Positions 37,126 through 47,969 of a stretch of DNA of 64,000 nucleotides are shown piece after piece. Origin of the DNA: Diadophis punctatus similis (lineage: Eukaryota > Chordata > Lepidosauria > Squamata > Dipsadidae); assembly GCA_023053685.1 (NCBI GenBank), contig JALIGW010000001.1, positions 160,793,547 to 160,857,546 of the forward strand, read 5' to 3'. Position numbers and translations under genes: made by a program. Position 1 is the stretch's first letter. Each line of letters starts with the position of its first letter. The notes under the pieces were generated by a model, which did no database searches, was not told where the DNA came from, and saw only the letters and a list, made by a program, of their open reading frames with translations.

Positions 37126-38132
37126 TGTGCTTAAATGCCTTGTAATACTTTTTTTTAATATAAGAAACCTACCTAATATTGGTACGCTCTTATAAAAGTC
37201 ATTTAAACCACCCATCTTTGTGTTCAATTCAATATTCCTCAATTCTTTAAAATTAAGATAAAAATTGTTCTAAATGTCCATCCCACAACAAAATAACAAT
37301 TCAAAAAAAGACAATGTTTTTCACTCTAGAGAACCAGCTGACTGAACTTCCACCATATTTAGATTATCACTACCTTTCTCATGTACATCACTTTTTTTCT
37401 TTTCGGATATATATATTTTTACTTTATGCACAATAAGAACCTGCAGTACAATAAGGTTTTGAAAAACGTATTTTATCTGAAACATCCCGTATTCTTGATC
37501 AACCTGGCTTCCTCAATTTCCTGTTTTCAGAACAGCTGGCTTCACTGGGTTGGTTTGGGGACAATTTGTAAAGAATAGCTATCTACCTCATTTGGAAGCA
37601 TTTCAGATTAGTCAGACTTCTTGATTGCAAATATAAGGATTTATAATAAAAAAAGGACATAGTCAAAACAGAGAGAATGAAAAGAAAACAAACTAATAAA
37701 GAACCTATCCTATCATAACATTTGAAATTCTGGTATTTGCTGGTATTGGAATATGTTCAAAATACATGAAGGAAATGTGTATTTCATTAAATGGTAATAT
37801 TTGGAAGTCAACAGAGAAAACAAGTTTCCAAATAAAGATATAGAAGGGAACTATGCATGAAAAGCTTCCTTCCATCTCTCACAATCTTGGCGTTCTATGT
37901 CTGAGACATTTCTGAAAACAAAGCTACTTTTTAAGCCATTAGTTCTATTCACTTACAGCTTATATTTTAAAAATAGCTGGGCGTTGCACTGTTCTGATTG
38001 ATTTTTCATCCATGCCATACTTCATTGTTTTTAACGCTTCTATCACTGTATTCAATGATGCAGTACTTACTGTTATATGCAGAAGGATATAACAGAGAAG
38101 GAAATGAGGAAAGTTGCTACCAAAACACAGGG

Positions 38133-38133
<1 letters not shown>
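37126..38133. other. Intronic stretch, nothing recognised
   Basis: No supported feature. Confidence 0.45.
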
Positions 38134-38197
<64 letters not shown>

Positions 38198-38360
38198 CAT
38201 AGGCATAGGTATAGGTATAGGTATAGGTATAGGTATAGGTATCAACAATATCAGTATATGATGTCTGCCTCTGAGGACAGATTATGTCCAAAATATAATT
38301 GTATGTATGTATGTATGTATGTATGTATGTATGTATGTATGTATGTATGTATGTATGTAT
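38134..38360. repeat. Compound microsatellite (GT)n, (AGGTAT)n, (GTAT)n
   Basis: (GT)n at 38134-38194, a hexamer run of AGGTAT units at about 38203-38242, 58 bp of unique spacer, and a (GTAT)n run at 38301-38360 that resumes at 38834 after an inserted element. Confidence 0.97.
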
Positions 38361-38833
38361 GGTGGGTTCTAACTTACCTCGCCATTGGTTTGCTTCCTCC
38401 TGTGCTGTGTGACTGCGCGCGCACTGCGCGCCGCATGGCTGCACCACACTGCATGTACATGGCTGCACCACACTGCATGTACATGGCTGCACCACACTGC
38501 ATGTACATGGCTGCACCACACTGCATGTACATGGCTGCACCACACTGCATGTACAGTGCTGAAAATTCTGCTTCTGTGCATACACCGAAGCAAAAACCAG
38601 CAAAAAATAGCAAAAAAATTTAAAAAGCCAAAAAAAAAAAAAGATGGCAGCCGGAAAGTGCTGAAAACTTGGCTTCTGCGCATGCACAGAAGCAAAAATA
38701 GCAAAAAAAAAACCACAAAAAAAAAGATGGCAGCGGCCACGGACCGGCACCAACAGAACTGGCTCCGTGACGTCACCACCGGTTTACTACCGGTTCTATA
38801 GAACCAGTTAAAACCGGTAGGAATCCACCTCTG
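38361..38833. mobile_element. hAT-like non-autonomous element, family C copy 2, inside a microsatellite
   Basis: Left end 'ggtgggttctaacttacctc', right end 'accggtaggaatccacctctg'. The inverted relation is 'gtgggttc(t)' against '(g)gaatccac'. Flanked on both sides by (GTAT)n, so it most likely landed in that microsatellite, and the exact target duplication cannot be separated from the repeat. The interior has 'gtgacgtcaccaccggttta' and 'tctatagaaccag', shared with the 34.1 kb element. It contains a 24-bp tandem array at 38425-38555. Confidence 0.75.
38425..38555. repeat. 24-bp minisatellite, about 5 copies
   Basis: Unit 'catggctgcaccacactgca' plus 'tgta'. Because 24 is a multiple of three, all six frames stay open and give repeating peptides such as MYMQCGAA. 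These are not genes. Confidence 0.95.
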
Positions 38834-38895
38834 GTATGTATGTATGTATGTATGTATGTATGTATGTATGTATGTATGTATGTATGTATGTATGT
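38834..38895. repeat. (GTAT)n microsatellite, continuation
   Basis: About 15 units, same phase and unit as 38301-38360. Confidence 0.97.
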
Positions 38896-39712
38896 GGCTC
38901 CATTTTTCAAAAGTCTCCCTTATATTTTCAGAGCTATAATGTTTTGCATCATTGTGTAGGTCCCAGTTAATTGACACATGTAGGCCTGTCCATTTTTCCC
39001 CTCTAGAATCTTTTGCCTCTTCTAGTGTCCACTTGTTAAAATCATAAAATTACTTATCTTTGTTATGTCTTGCAAAAAACAAAAGATCTATTTCCCATGT
39101 AAAATTCTTTGTTCTTTATAATTAAGTTCAAAATCTTACTCTAAAAATTTCTATACCATTCTTTACCTCCCTCCCTCCCTCCCTCCCTCTCTTTTTATAA
39201 AAGCAATTCAACATAGTGTTTGCAGTCCTTCTATCTCTAAACATGGCACATTTGTCATAGTTGTTGCCTATCTGTCAAAGTTCAGAAAGTGCTATTATGG
39301 TAGTAAGTATCTCCTTTGAGAAACTCTGAACCCATTACAAGTTAAGCTCATAGTCTCTACCTAGCAACATCACAGCAATGTCTTGGGGAAACAGCAACAA
39401 CCCTATAGTTTATATAGATGCTGCCATCCAATCAGACCATCAGGCTACTTGGAATTTGTAGTTCCCATGAAGGATCTTTTCACCTGAATAATGTCAAAAC
39501 CATGTGCAGCAGCTTCCTAGGATTTATGGAACTGCATTTTTCACAAAGGTTGATGATCTTACCAGAATGTCAGACTCCTTGGGAATTACTTGCCAAATAT
39601 TCACCCATTGATCTCTGTCTACTAGACAGTTGCTAAAAGGCATAGAAAAACTGAAATTCACAAAAACAGTCCTGCTATATTATGCCTGAATGTAAATCAA
39701 GTTAGTCCAATT
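38896..39712. other. Intronic stretch, nothing recognised
   Basis: Short (CCCT)n run at 39168-39190. No gene. Confidence 0.45.
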
Positions 39713-39802
39713 GGAAGGAAGGAAGGAAGGAAGGAAGGAAGGAAGGAAGGAAGGAAGGAAGGAAGGAAGGAAGGAAGGAAGGAAGGAAGGAAGGAAGGAA
39801 GG
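39713..39802. repeat. (GGAA)n microsatellite, about 22 units
   Basis: 90 bp of uninterrupted GGAA tetramers. Arrays of GGAA can bind ETS-family factors, but nothing here shows such use. Confidence 0.98.
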
Positions 39803-41196
39803 ACTGGGTTTTTTTTACAGGTTCTCACAGCCAATTTAGATGTTTACAAACTCCCAATCTGTATGTTTCTGTGAGAAATATGAAATGTGTTTATGGACAG
39901 TTCCTCCCATGCCGGCACATCACTGTAGTCTTATTCTATACTGCTTCATGTTTTCAGATTTGCAGCAAAACGATGCTACTTTGCTAGGGCAGTAAAAAGG
40001 AAAAATAACTTATATTTTTGTAACATCATTTTAAATACATATTTAAGAGTTTGTGTGTATCACTGAAAACATGTTCCTATCTACATGTAAGCAGGAGTTT
40101 TGATTCCAAAAATGGAAGAAGATGGGAGATTTGCACCATAATAGCAGCTGAAGGTACACTTTGTCCAATTAACAATAAAGCAAAATAAATTTAATGCACA
40201 ATTCAAGAGCAGAGGGCTGATATAAACACAATTAAGAAATTACATAGGCCCCAAATTGGATTGATTCATTATTAATGTATAAATAAACACCATTTCTATG
40301 CAAATTTCATACCTCCATAGAAAGAAGAAGCTGTTAAGAAATGCTCTTCAAAGGAAACTACTCCCTGAGTGCCTCTTTTCCCAGGCTTCAAATATACAGT
40401 ATACTTGCTTACTTCTGGTCTTATGTGAATTTTAATTACTAGGAAACTCACCCTCTATATGTAACAGCCTGCAGGCAATTCCAAGTTCTTTGTACCTTTT
40501 ATGAACTCATTTCTTTTATAAAGAGATTTGGGTCATGATTTTTGCTGACATTTTTTCCATGCCATGTTTCTTTAAAATCTCACGACAAGAACAATAAAAT
40601 CAGTTCCCCTTTCTTTATCCTTGCACTTTATTTTCTAGCCTCCAGCTCACTGTGGTCAGTAGTGATTAACAGAAACAGAAAATGAGATCCCATTCACAGA
40701 TGCAAACTGCTGGCTCTATTTTGAGTATATTTTTTCAGGCTTAGCTAATGTCTCCGTATTCCTTTTGAAAGGATTAATGTAACCCTCCAAAAAGTTTCAT
40801 TTACTTCATTTTCCTGCCCATCTGCTGGAAATCCTACTAAATCTCAATGTACATCACACTGAATCCCCAATATGCAGTGAATGTGTGTGATGTCATAGCA
40901 TAAGACTTAGGTGGGACTTGGTTACTGCCGCAACCAATATCTCTTGGAGTCATAACCAGCATGACAGATGTGGTAATCCTCTCTAATTTTATAAAATGGA
41001 GAGATTTTACTTTCTGCAGTTAAGAAAATGAAGGAGCTCATGTGAATGTGGCAGGTAGAATGCTGAAAGGAGAACAGAATAGTAAAAGTACAGCATTGGA
41101 AGGGAAACTGCTGAGGCCATCAAGTGAGATGAGTACTCAACATCTCCTTGAACACATCTAGTGAAATGGAGTGCACTTTGGTAATTCCTGGTCACT
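39803..41196. other. Intronic stretch, nothing recognised
   Basis: No repeat family recognised in 1.4 kb. Confidence 0.45.
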
Positions 41197-41504
41197 AACA
41201 CCTTGTTATGTAATTCATGGTCACTAACAAAATGTGATCCACTGGAGAAGGAAATGGCAACCCACTCCAGTATCTTTGCCATGAAAACCCCATGGACAGT
41301 ACCAAAAGGCAAAAAGATATGATGCTGGAAGATGAGCCCCTCAGGTCAGAAGGTGTCCAATATGCTACTGGGGAAGAGCAGAGGGCTAGTACTAGTAGTG
41401 CCAGAAAGAATGAAGCGACTGGGTCAAAGCCGAAAAAACGCTCAGCTGTGGATGTATCTGGTGATGAAAGAAAAGAATGATGCTGTAAAGATCTTTTCTC
41501 CATA

Positions 41505-42110
41505 GGAACCTGGAATGTAAGATCCATGAATGAAGGCTAGCTGGACGTGGACAAACAAGAGATGACAAGACTGAACATCGACATCTTAGGAATCAGCGAA
41601 CTAAAATGGACAGGAATGGGTGAATTTAATTCAGATGACTATCAGGTATACTACTGCGGGCAAGAATCCCTCAGAAGAAATGGAGTAGCCTTCATAGTCA
41701 ATAAAAGAGTAGGAAAAGCAATACTGGGATACAATTCCCAAAATGACAGAATGATCTCAGTTCAAATCCAAGGCAAACCATTCAATATCACAGTAGTCCA
41801 AGTCTATTAACACCCAAAAATGATGTCCTTATCATTATGGGGTATTGGAATGCGAAAGTAGGAAGCCAAAAGATAACTGGAATAACAGGCAAGTTTGGCC
41901 TTGGAGTACAAAATGAATTAGGGCATAGGGTGATAGAATTTTGTCAAGAGAATACGATGGTCATAGCAAACACTCTTTTCCAACAACCCAAGAGATGACT
42001 CTACACATGGACATCATCAGACGGTCAACACAGAAATCAGATTGACAATGTGCTCTGCAGCCAAAGATGGAGAAGCTCTATACAGTCAGTAAAAACAAGA
42101 CCAGGAACCA
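41505..42110 (+). pseudogene. Bov-B endonuclease region, broken
   Basis: Frame 41547-41810 encodes KQEMTRLNIDILGISELKWT and ENSDDY-type text followed by GVAFIVNKRVGKAILGYNSQ, the N-terminal and central part of the apurinic-like endonuclease (the ISELKW motif with the catalytic Glu). A stop follows VVQVY (tattaa at 41807). Downstream DNA still encodes the later endonuclease text in shifted frames ('YTWTSSDGQ'-like and 'NQIDNVLCS'-like), so the domain is inactivated. Confidence 0.85.
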
Positions 42111-42113
42111 ACT

Positions 42114-43921
42114 GTGACTCAGACCATGAGCTTTTCATTGCAAAATTTAGGCTTAAATTTGAAGAAAGTAGGGAAAAGTACTAGGCCACTCAGATATGAA
42201 CTAAATCATATCCCTGATGAATATATAGTAGAGGTGACAAATAGATTTAAGGAATTAGATCTGATAGACAGAGTGCCTGAAGAACTATGGATGGAGGTTT
42301 GCAACATAGTACAAGAGGTAGCAACTAAAACCATCCCAAATAAAAAGAAATACAAGAAATGGCTGTCTGAAGAAGCTTTGCAAATAGCTGAGGAAAGAAG
42401 GGAAGCGAAAGGCAAGGAAGAAAGAGAAAGATACACCCAATTGAATGCAGAATTCCAGAGAAAAGCTAGAAGAGATAAGAATGCCTTCTTAAATGAACAG
42501 TGCAAAGAAATAGAAGAAAACAGTAGAACATAACAGAGGCAGAAGAGATTAAAAAGAGGTGGCAAAATTACACAGAAGAACTATACAAGAACGAGCTTAA
42601 CATCCCTGATAGCCACGATGGGGTGGTCACTGACCTCAAGCCAGATATCCTGGAATGTGAAGTCAAATGGGCCTTAGGAAATCTGAGCAACAACAAAGCT
42701 AGTGGAGGTGACAGTATCCCAGCTGAGCTATTCAAAATCATAAAAGACGATGCAGCAAGAGTGCTACACTCAATTTGCCAGAAAATTTGGAAAACTCAAC
42801 AGAGGCCACAGAATTGGAAAAGGTCAGTTTACATTCCAATTCCAAAGAAAGGCAATGCAAAGAATGTTCAAACTATCACACCATTGCACTCATTTCACAT
42901 GCTAGTAAAGTTATGCTTAAAATCCTACAAGCTAGGCTCCAGCAGTATGTGGATCGAGAACTACCAGAAGTACATGCAGGATTTCAAAGGGGCAAAGGAA
43001 CTAGAGATCAAATTGCCAACATATGCTGGATCATGAAGAAAGCTAGGGAGTTCCAGAAAAACATCTACTTCTGCTTCATTGACTATGCTAAAGCCTTTGA
43101 CTGTGTGGATCACAACAAATTGTGGCAAGTTCTTAAAGAGATGGAAGTACCAGACCATCTTATTTGTCTCTTGAGAAACCTATATACGGGTCAAGAAGCA
43201 ACAGTGAGAACTGGACACGGAACCACTGATTGGTTCAAAATTGGGAAAGGAGTCCGGCAAGGCTGTATACTGTCGCCCTTCCTATTTAACTTATATGCAG
43301 AGCCCATCATGAGAAAGGCAGGGCTAGATGAATCAAAAGTTGGAATTAAGATTGCCAGGAGAAATATCAACAACCTCAGATATGCAGATGATACCACTCT
43401 AAAGTCAGAAAGCGAAGACGAACTAAAGAGCCTCTTGATGCGGGTGAAGAAGAAGAGTGCAAAAGTTGGCTTGAAACTCAACATTAAGAAAACTAAGAAC
43501 ATGGCATCTGGCCCTCAATTCCTGGCAAATAGATGGGGGAAAAATGAAGGTAGTGACAGATTTTATTTTTCTGGGCTCCAAGATCACTGCAGATGGGGAC
43601 TACAGCCAAGAAATTAAAAGATGCTTGCTCCTGGGGAAGAAAGCTATGGCAAATCTAGACAGTATACTAAAAAACAGAGACCTCACCCTGCCAACAAAAG
43701 TGTGTACAGTCAAGGCTATGGTTTTCCCAGTTGCAATGTATGGCTGTGAAAGGACCATAAGAAAGGCTGAGCGCCAAAAAATTGAGGCCTTTGAACTATG
43801 GTGCCAGAGAAGACTCCTGCAAGTCCCTTGGATTGCAAGGCGATCAAACCAGTCAGTCCTAGAGGAGATCAACCCTGACTGCTCTTTAAAAGGCCAGATC
43901 CTGAAGATGAAACTCAAATAG
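42114..43921 (+). pseudogene. Bov-B reverse transcriptase region, frameshifted
   Basis: Four overlapping frames. 42114-42533 is the linker between domains, and its frame closes at a taa (about 42531). 42623-43036 holds GNLSNNKASGGDSIPAELFK. 42775-43617 is 280 codons with HAGFQRGKGTRDQIANICWI, YFCFIDYAKAFDCVDHNKLW, GVRQGCILSPFLFNLYAEPI and the catalytic LRYADDTTL. 43544-43921 has FLGSKITADGDYSQEIKRCL and KVCTVKAMVFPVAMYGCE. The catalytic YADD box is intact, but at least two frameshifts and one stop prevent a full protein. Confidence 0.92.
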
Positions 43922-44168
43922 TTTGGCCACCTAATGAGAAGGAAGGACTGACTGGAGAAGAGCCTAATGCTGGGAAAGATTGAGGGCAATAGAAGAAGGG
44001 GACGACAGAGAATGAGGTGGCTGGATGGAGTCACTGAAGCAGTCAGTGTGAGCTTAAATGGACTCCAGAAGATGGTAGAGAACAGGAAGGCCTGAAGGAA
44101 CGTTGTCCATGGGGTCGCGATGGGTCAGACATGACTTCGCAACTAACAGCAACAACAACACCTTGTTA

Positions 44169-44765
44169 GGGATTTTGGGTGGGTGGGGGCATCCTGTAAA
44201 TTTATGTTAATTATTCTGTGTTCTATCCTTGGGGATGATTAAAAAAACAGACCAATATAATACTTTTCAACTATTTGAGGAGTCTAATCAAATCAATTTT
44301 CAATCTGGCAATGCATAGATTCAGTTTCAAAAAGGTAGGAGTTTTTTTAGCACCTGGGGATGTAGCAGTTGTCCATTGCTGCTTAAAGCAGCAGCTTCAT
44401 TTGCTAGGATCATGCAACCAAAGTGGAGGCCACATTGTGCTTCTAGGTACTTGCTATTGTACTCAGTCTTGAGTCATATACAAGTCTAATAAACATTGTC
44501 TCCTTCTTTTCCTCCAATCATTAACATAAATGTTGAAGAAATCAGGGCATAGCACTGAAGCTTATACCACCGTATCCGAAACTTACATTCTACTTTAACA
44601 AACAAACATTGATGAGCAAATCTCACTTACGTCTTATAGTAACCAGTCCATATTTAATTAGCAGGCCAATCAGAATGTCAGAGAGTATATCATTAATGTT
44701 TTACTGAAATCAAAGTATAGTCTGTCCACTGTATTCTCATGCAGCACAGATGCTTATTTGAATAT
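44169..44765. other. Intronic stretch, nothing recognised
   Basis: No supported feature. Confidence 0.4.
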
Positions 44766-45165
44766 ACAGGTAGCCCTGGACTTTTGACAGTGATTGAGTC
44801 TGGAAATATGGTTGTGAGTCATGTTGCTTGTTAAATTTGGTTGACCATGCCCAATTTATGAGCCTTTTTACAGTAAATCACCACAATGGTTAAGTGAAGA
44901 CAGAGATAGTTAAGTGAATCAATGCCTGCAGTGGGTGTTTTTGCTAAACCTGGAAGTAAATATTGATTTCCAGGGGGAAAAACATTTAAAATCCCAATCA
45001 CCTGACTGCAGAGACACTGCAAATGGTTGCAAATGTGGGCTGGTTGCCAAGACCCCATAGGATCCCATGACCATTGGAAGCAGGGGTCACCATTGGAACT
45101 TTGAATTCAGGTCATAAGTAATCCTGGGGACTCGTCATAAGTTAAGAACTATGTCACGGGGTGAT
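44766..45165. mobile_element. Non-autonomous transposon of the 'acaggtag(t)cct..gactt' family, copy 1
   Basis: Starts 'tacaggtagccctggactt'. Inner text 'gactgcagagacactgcaaa' and 'gctggttgccaagac' and the end 'cctggggactcgtcataagt' match the family that also ends 'gtaagtcaaggactacctgta' at about 51950. The inverted terminal text suggests a DNA transposon. Diverged, no coding capacity. Confidence 0.6.
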
Positions 45166-46199
45166 TTTCTGATTGTCAGCTGTACTCATATGTATTCACA
45201 TGTCAGGCATTATGACACAGAGGTTCTTAGCAAAGTGAAGCAGTCACATGGGATGTGATCTGCGCAGATGTGAAATTCCTTTGTACCCCTCCCCTTACTT
45301 CTACTGTAGTCCTTCATTAAGAAGGACGCATATTTTAGCTGCCAAGATGTAATTATTAAGTATTAGGTTTTTTATATTTCTTTTTTTTTTTCTCAAAAAA
45401 GTTTTATTAGTACAAACTTACATAAGTGGTAACAAAATATTAAATCTAAAGTACAAACATTTTTGTTTCCCCCCCCCAAACCCACCCCCTTCCCTCCCCA
45501 CCTCCCCCCCCGGACTTCCCAGAGATAATACAGGGCATAATAATAAGTTTAAATTGTTAATAAAAAGAAAAAGGAAAAAGGAAAAAAAGAACACTATTTT
45601 TAAAAAAACTTCAACTCCAAACTATACAGTACTAATATATCGCATTTGTATACAATAGTAAAGATACAAAAAAGAGAGAGAAAAAAAAGAAAGAGAATAA
45701 AAAAAAGAAAGAAAGAAAGAGAAAACTCTTTAACACTACAAACAAACAAACCTCCTACCTCCTCCCTTCAGTCCTCTATCTTATACAAGGTAAATGTTAC
45801 ATAAGTAATAACTAAATATAAAATACACAAATCTTAAACTAATATTATTGACATTAGAAATAACCTCTAAGATAAAACTTAACTAAATATTACATAAGTG
45901 ATCATCAAATATTAAATTTCATCATGATATTAATAAGATAATATTATTCTAAATTAATTCGCTAACTTCAATAAACAAAAAAAGAAAATAAAAGAAGAAT
46001 AAACAATAAACAAATCTTCAACAAACTATATATATCTAATATTATCAACATTAAAAATAACCTCAAAATTATATAAAACTTAACTAAATATTGCATAAGT
46101 AATCATTAGATAGGGAAAAGATAAAATACAATCATATTAGTCTCTATCCATCCAATATATTTCAACATCACATCGTTTTGTATCTTGATAGTTCATCTT

Positions 46200-47291
46200 T
46201 TAATAGTTCAATAAATTCAAATTTGTCGAGTCGTCTCCCGTCTGCTCCCAAACCTCCATCTCCTTTTCCCCAGCTATCTGATTCAGGCACTCCTTTTGGA
46301 TTTTTGAGTCTATTTCTTTTTGATCCATCGAAGGTGGCTTCCCCTCCTCCTCCTCTTTTATTTTCATACACCCTTCCTCTGGAATCTTGGATATATCAGC
46401 CTTTAGAACATTGACATAAAATTCAGTAGCTTTTTTTATCGTGTTGAGCCGGTATCTTTTTCCAGAAAATTTCACTGCTACTCCAACTGGTGCTTCCCAT
46501 TTATATTGTAAATTTAATCTCTTAAATTCATCAATCAAAAAAGTATAGCTTTTCCTGGCTTTAAGCATTTTAGAGGGGATTTCTTTCCAAATCTTTAGTT
46601 CCTGACCATTCACCATAAGATTATTGTTAAACGTTGCTTGTATAATTCTGTTCCGTAGAGCTCTTGTGGTAAAATATATGACAATATCCCTTGGTAGATG
46701 CTTTTGTTTGGCGTACCACGAGTTGATTCTGTATGTTTTGTCGATTTGTGTAGCCAATTCCGCTTTAGAAATTCCAGACACCTGATCCAATATGTCAACC
46801 ATCCTGCCTTTTAAATTTTCATATAATCCTTCTTTCAAACCTCTAATCCTTATAGCAACTTCCATAGATCTGAACTGAGTCATTAAGACCTCTTTTTCAA
46901 AATTTGCAATGTCATTTTGGATTTTATCTATGTAATTCACCGAAGTTGCCAAAGCTTGTTTATTTGTTTCAATACGTTCTGCCAAAACTTCAATATTTGT
47001 TGCTAAGCCTTTGCAAACCTCTAACACATCAAATCTTAGTTGTTGATTCATATTCTTCAAAGCAGCCTGCATCTTATGGTCTATCTCACTTATTTTCTGG
47101 TTAAATTCCAAAGTAAGTTCATGTTTCATAATCTTTAAATTATTTAATAAATTTTCAGGTGTCAAAAGCTGTGGAGGTGTTAGCTCAGTGTTAAGTTGCA
47201 TTTTAGAAATATATCCAGATGAATAGTCATTTCTTTTAGTCAAAACAGTCTTTCCAAACTTTGAAGCCATTGGTGTTTCAAAAGAGTACAA
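46200..47291 (-). CDS. L1 ORF1-like RNA-binding protein, intact
   Basis: A 363-residue frame. The likely true start is the second Met (residue 8, MASKFGK) or the first. Residues about 42-142 form a hydrophilic heptad-rich coiled coil (for example FNQKISEIDHKMQAALKNMN). Residues about 143-235 fit the RRM-like domain, starting MEVAIRIRGLKEG. Residues about 236-310 fit the C-terminal domain, with ELKIWKEIPSKMLKARKSYT and VAVKFSGKRYRLNTIKKATE. The acidic, low-complexity tail (EEEEGKPP) is lineage-specific. In L1s this protein forms trimers that coat the element RNA and act as a nucleic-acid chaperone. The frame has no stop over 1.09 kb, so the copy is young or recently active. Confidence 0.9.
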   Translation of the reverse strand: MYSFETPMASKFGKTVLTKRNDYSSGYISKMQLNTELTPPQLLTPENLLNNLKIMKHELTLEFNQKISEIDHKMQAALKNMNQQLRFDVLEVCKGLATNIEVLAERIETNKQALATSVNYIDKIQNDIANFEKEVLMTQFRSMEVAIRIRGLKEGLYENLKGRMVDILDQVSGISKAELATQIDKTYRINSWYAKQKHLPRDIVIYFTTRALRNRIIQATFNNNLMVNGQELKIWKEIPSKMLKARKSYTFLIDEFKRLNLQYKWEAPVGVAVKFSGKRYRLNTIKKATEFYVNVLKADISKIPEEGCMKIKEEEEGKPPSMDQKEIDSKIQKECLNQIAGEKEMEVWEQTGDDSTNLNLLNY

Positions 47292-47949
47292 AAAAGAAAG
47301 AAAGCCAGATGCCTGATTAAAGTTCTTTCCAGTTTAAAAATCAGATAGTCTTTTATTATTGAAAATATTTCTATTATAACTTTAATCCAGAGTTAGGAGA
47401 CAGAGAAAGAAAAAACCATTTTTCCAAGTTAAAAGTTTCCATAAGAGAGAGAGAAAGAAAAAAAAAAAAGCCTCTGGGGAAACGAAAGTCACTTTCACTT
47501 CTCAATCGCCATATTGTTACTCTGTTTCCTTTGTTCCCTTGCCGAAGTGAAAGCTTACCCAGGAGTTGAAAAAAAAAGGAAAAAAAGAGGTTTCAGTACT
47601 TGCCCATCTCATGCCTGTTTCTCTCTGTCTGCTTCTATAGTTTAAATGTAGTTATAAATCCCATTTTTGAAGCAGCGGCTGGTCACTCCATCTAGCTCTG
47701 CAAAGGCAGAGGTTTCCGGATCTTCGGAGCTGGAGACAGGCTGCATGGGGAGCTCTCCCTTCGCGCCCTACCAGATGGCTCCTAAGGCGCTGGGGGGGCT
47801 CTACCCCTCCTGTCAGGCTCTCATCTCTCCCCTTTGCCCGGGGAAGAGATTTTAAAGCCGCCAGACAGCTGTTCTGGCGGCTTTTAACAAAGATCGGAAA
47901 GGCATCCAACGAGGGATGTCTGCGATGAAGCGCTCCAAAACCGGAAGTC
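47292..47949 (-). promoter_or_regulatory. 5' UTR / probable internal promoter of the ORF1-only element
   Basis: GC-rich segment upstream of ORF1 on the minus strand, flush with the target duplication. LINE 5' UTRs carry internal polymerase II promoters. No specific motif is claimed here. It would drive transcription in the same direction as PKHD1. Confidence 0.5.
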
Positions 47950-47969
47950 AGGTTTTTTATATTTCTTTT

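Larger units (their letters stand above)
41197..44168 (+). mobile_element. Bov-B LINE (RTE clade), near full length, with TSD
   Basis: The body at about 41209-44156 is flanked by a 12-bp duplication 'aacaccttgtta' (41197-41208 and 44157-44168). The 5' region holds 'ggagaaggaaatggcaaccc' and 'actccagtatctttgcc'. The 3' end holds 'gtccatggggtcgcgatggg', 'tcagacatgacttcgcaact' and a short (CAA)n tail, the Bov-B signature. Coding parts run in order endonuclease then reverse transcriptase on the plus strand but are broken by stops and frameshifts. Bov-B is known for horizontal transfer between squamates and ruminants. Confidence 0.95.
45365..47969 (-). mobile_element. L1-derived, ORF1-only (HAL1-like) element with 20-bp TSD
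   Basis: The body at 45385-47949 (2565 bp) is flanked by a perfect 20-bp duplication 'aggttttttatatttctttt' (45365-45384 and 47950-47969). On the minus strand the order is a GC-rich 5' UTR (47949-47292), one intact ORF1 (47291-46200), then about 800 bp of AT-rich 3' UTR with a G-rich tract (plus-strand C/T runs at 45470-45511), ending in a poly-A (poly-T on plus, 45381-45391). No ORF2 sequence is present, yet both ends and the duplication are complete. This is the layout of HAL1 ('half-L1') elements, which must borrow ORF2 protein from a full L1. Confidence 0.88.

Noticed and set aside
38425..38555. CRISPR-like regular repeat
   Set aside because: Head-to-tail tandem repeats without unique spacers, in a vertebrate intron.
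38073..38977. Long frames of 138-226 codons with repeating peptides
   Set aside because: Produced by microsatellites and a 24-bp tandem repeat whose length is a multiple of three.
41209..44156. Active retrotransposon coding for full protein
   Set aside because: The Bov-B copy has stops and frameshifts in both endonuclease and reverse-transcriptase regions.
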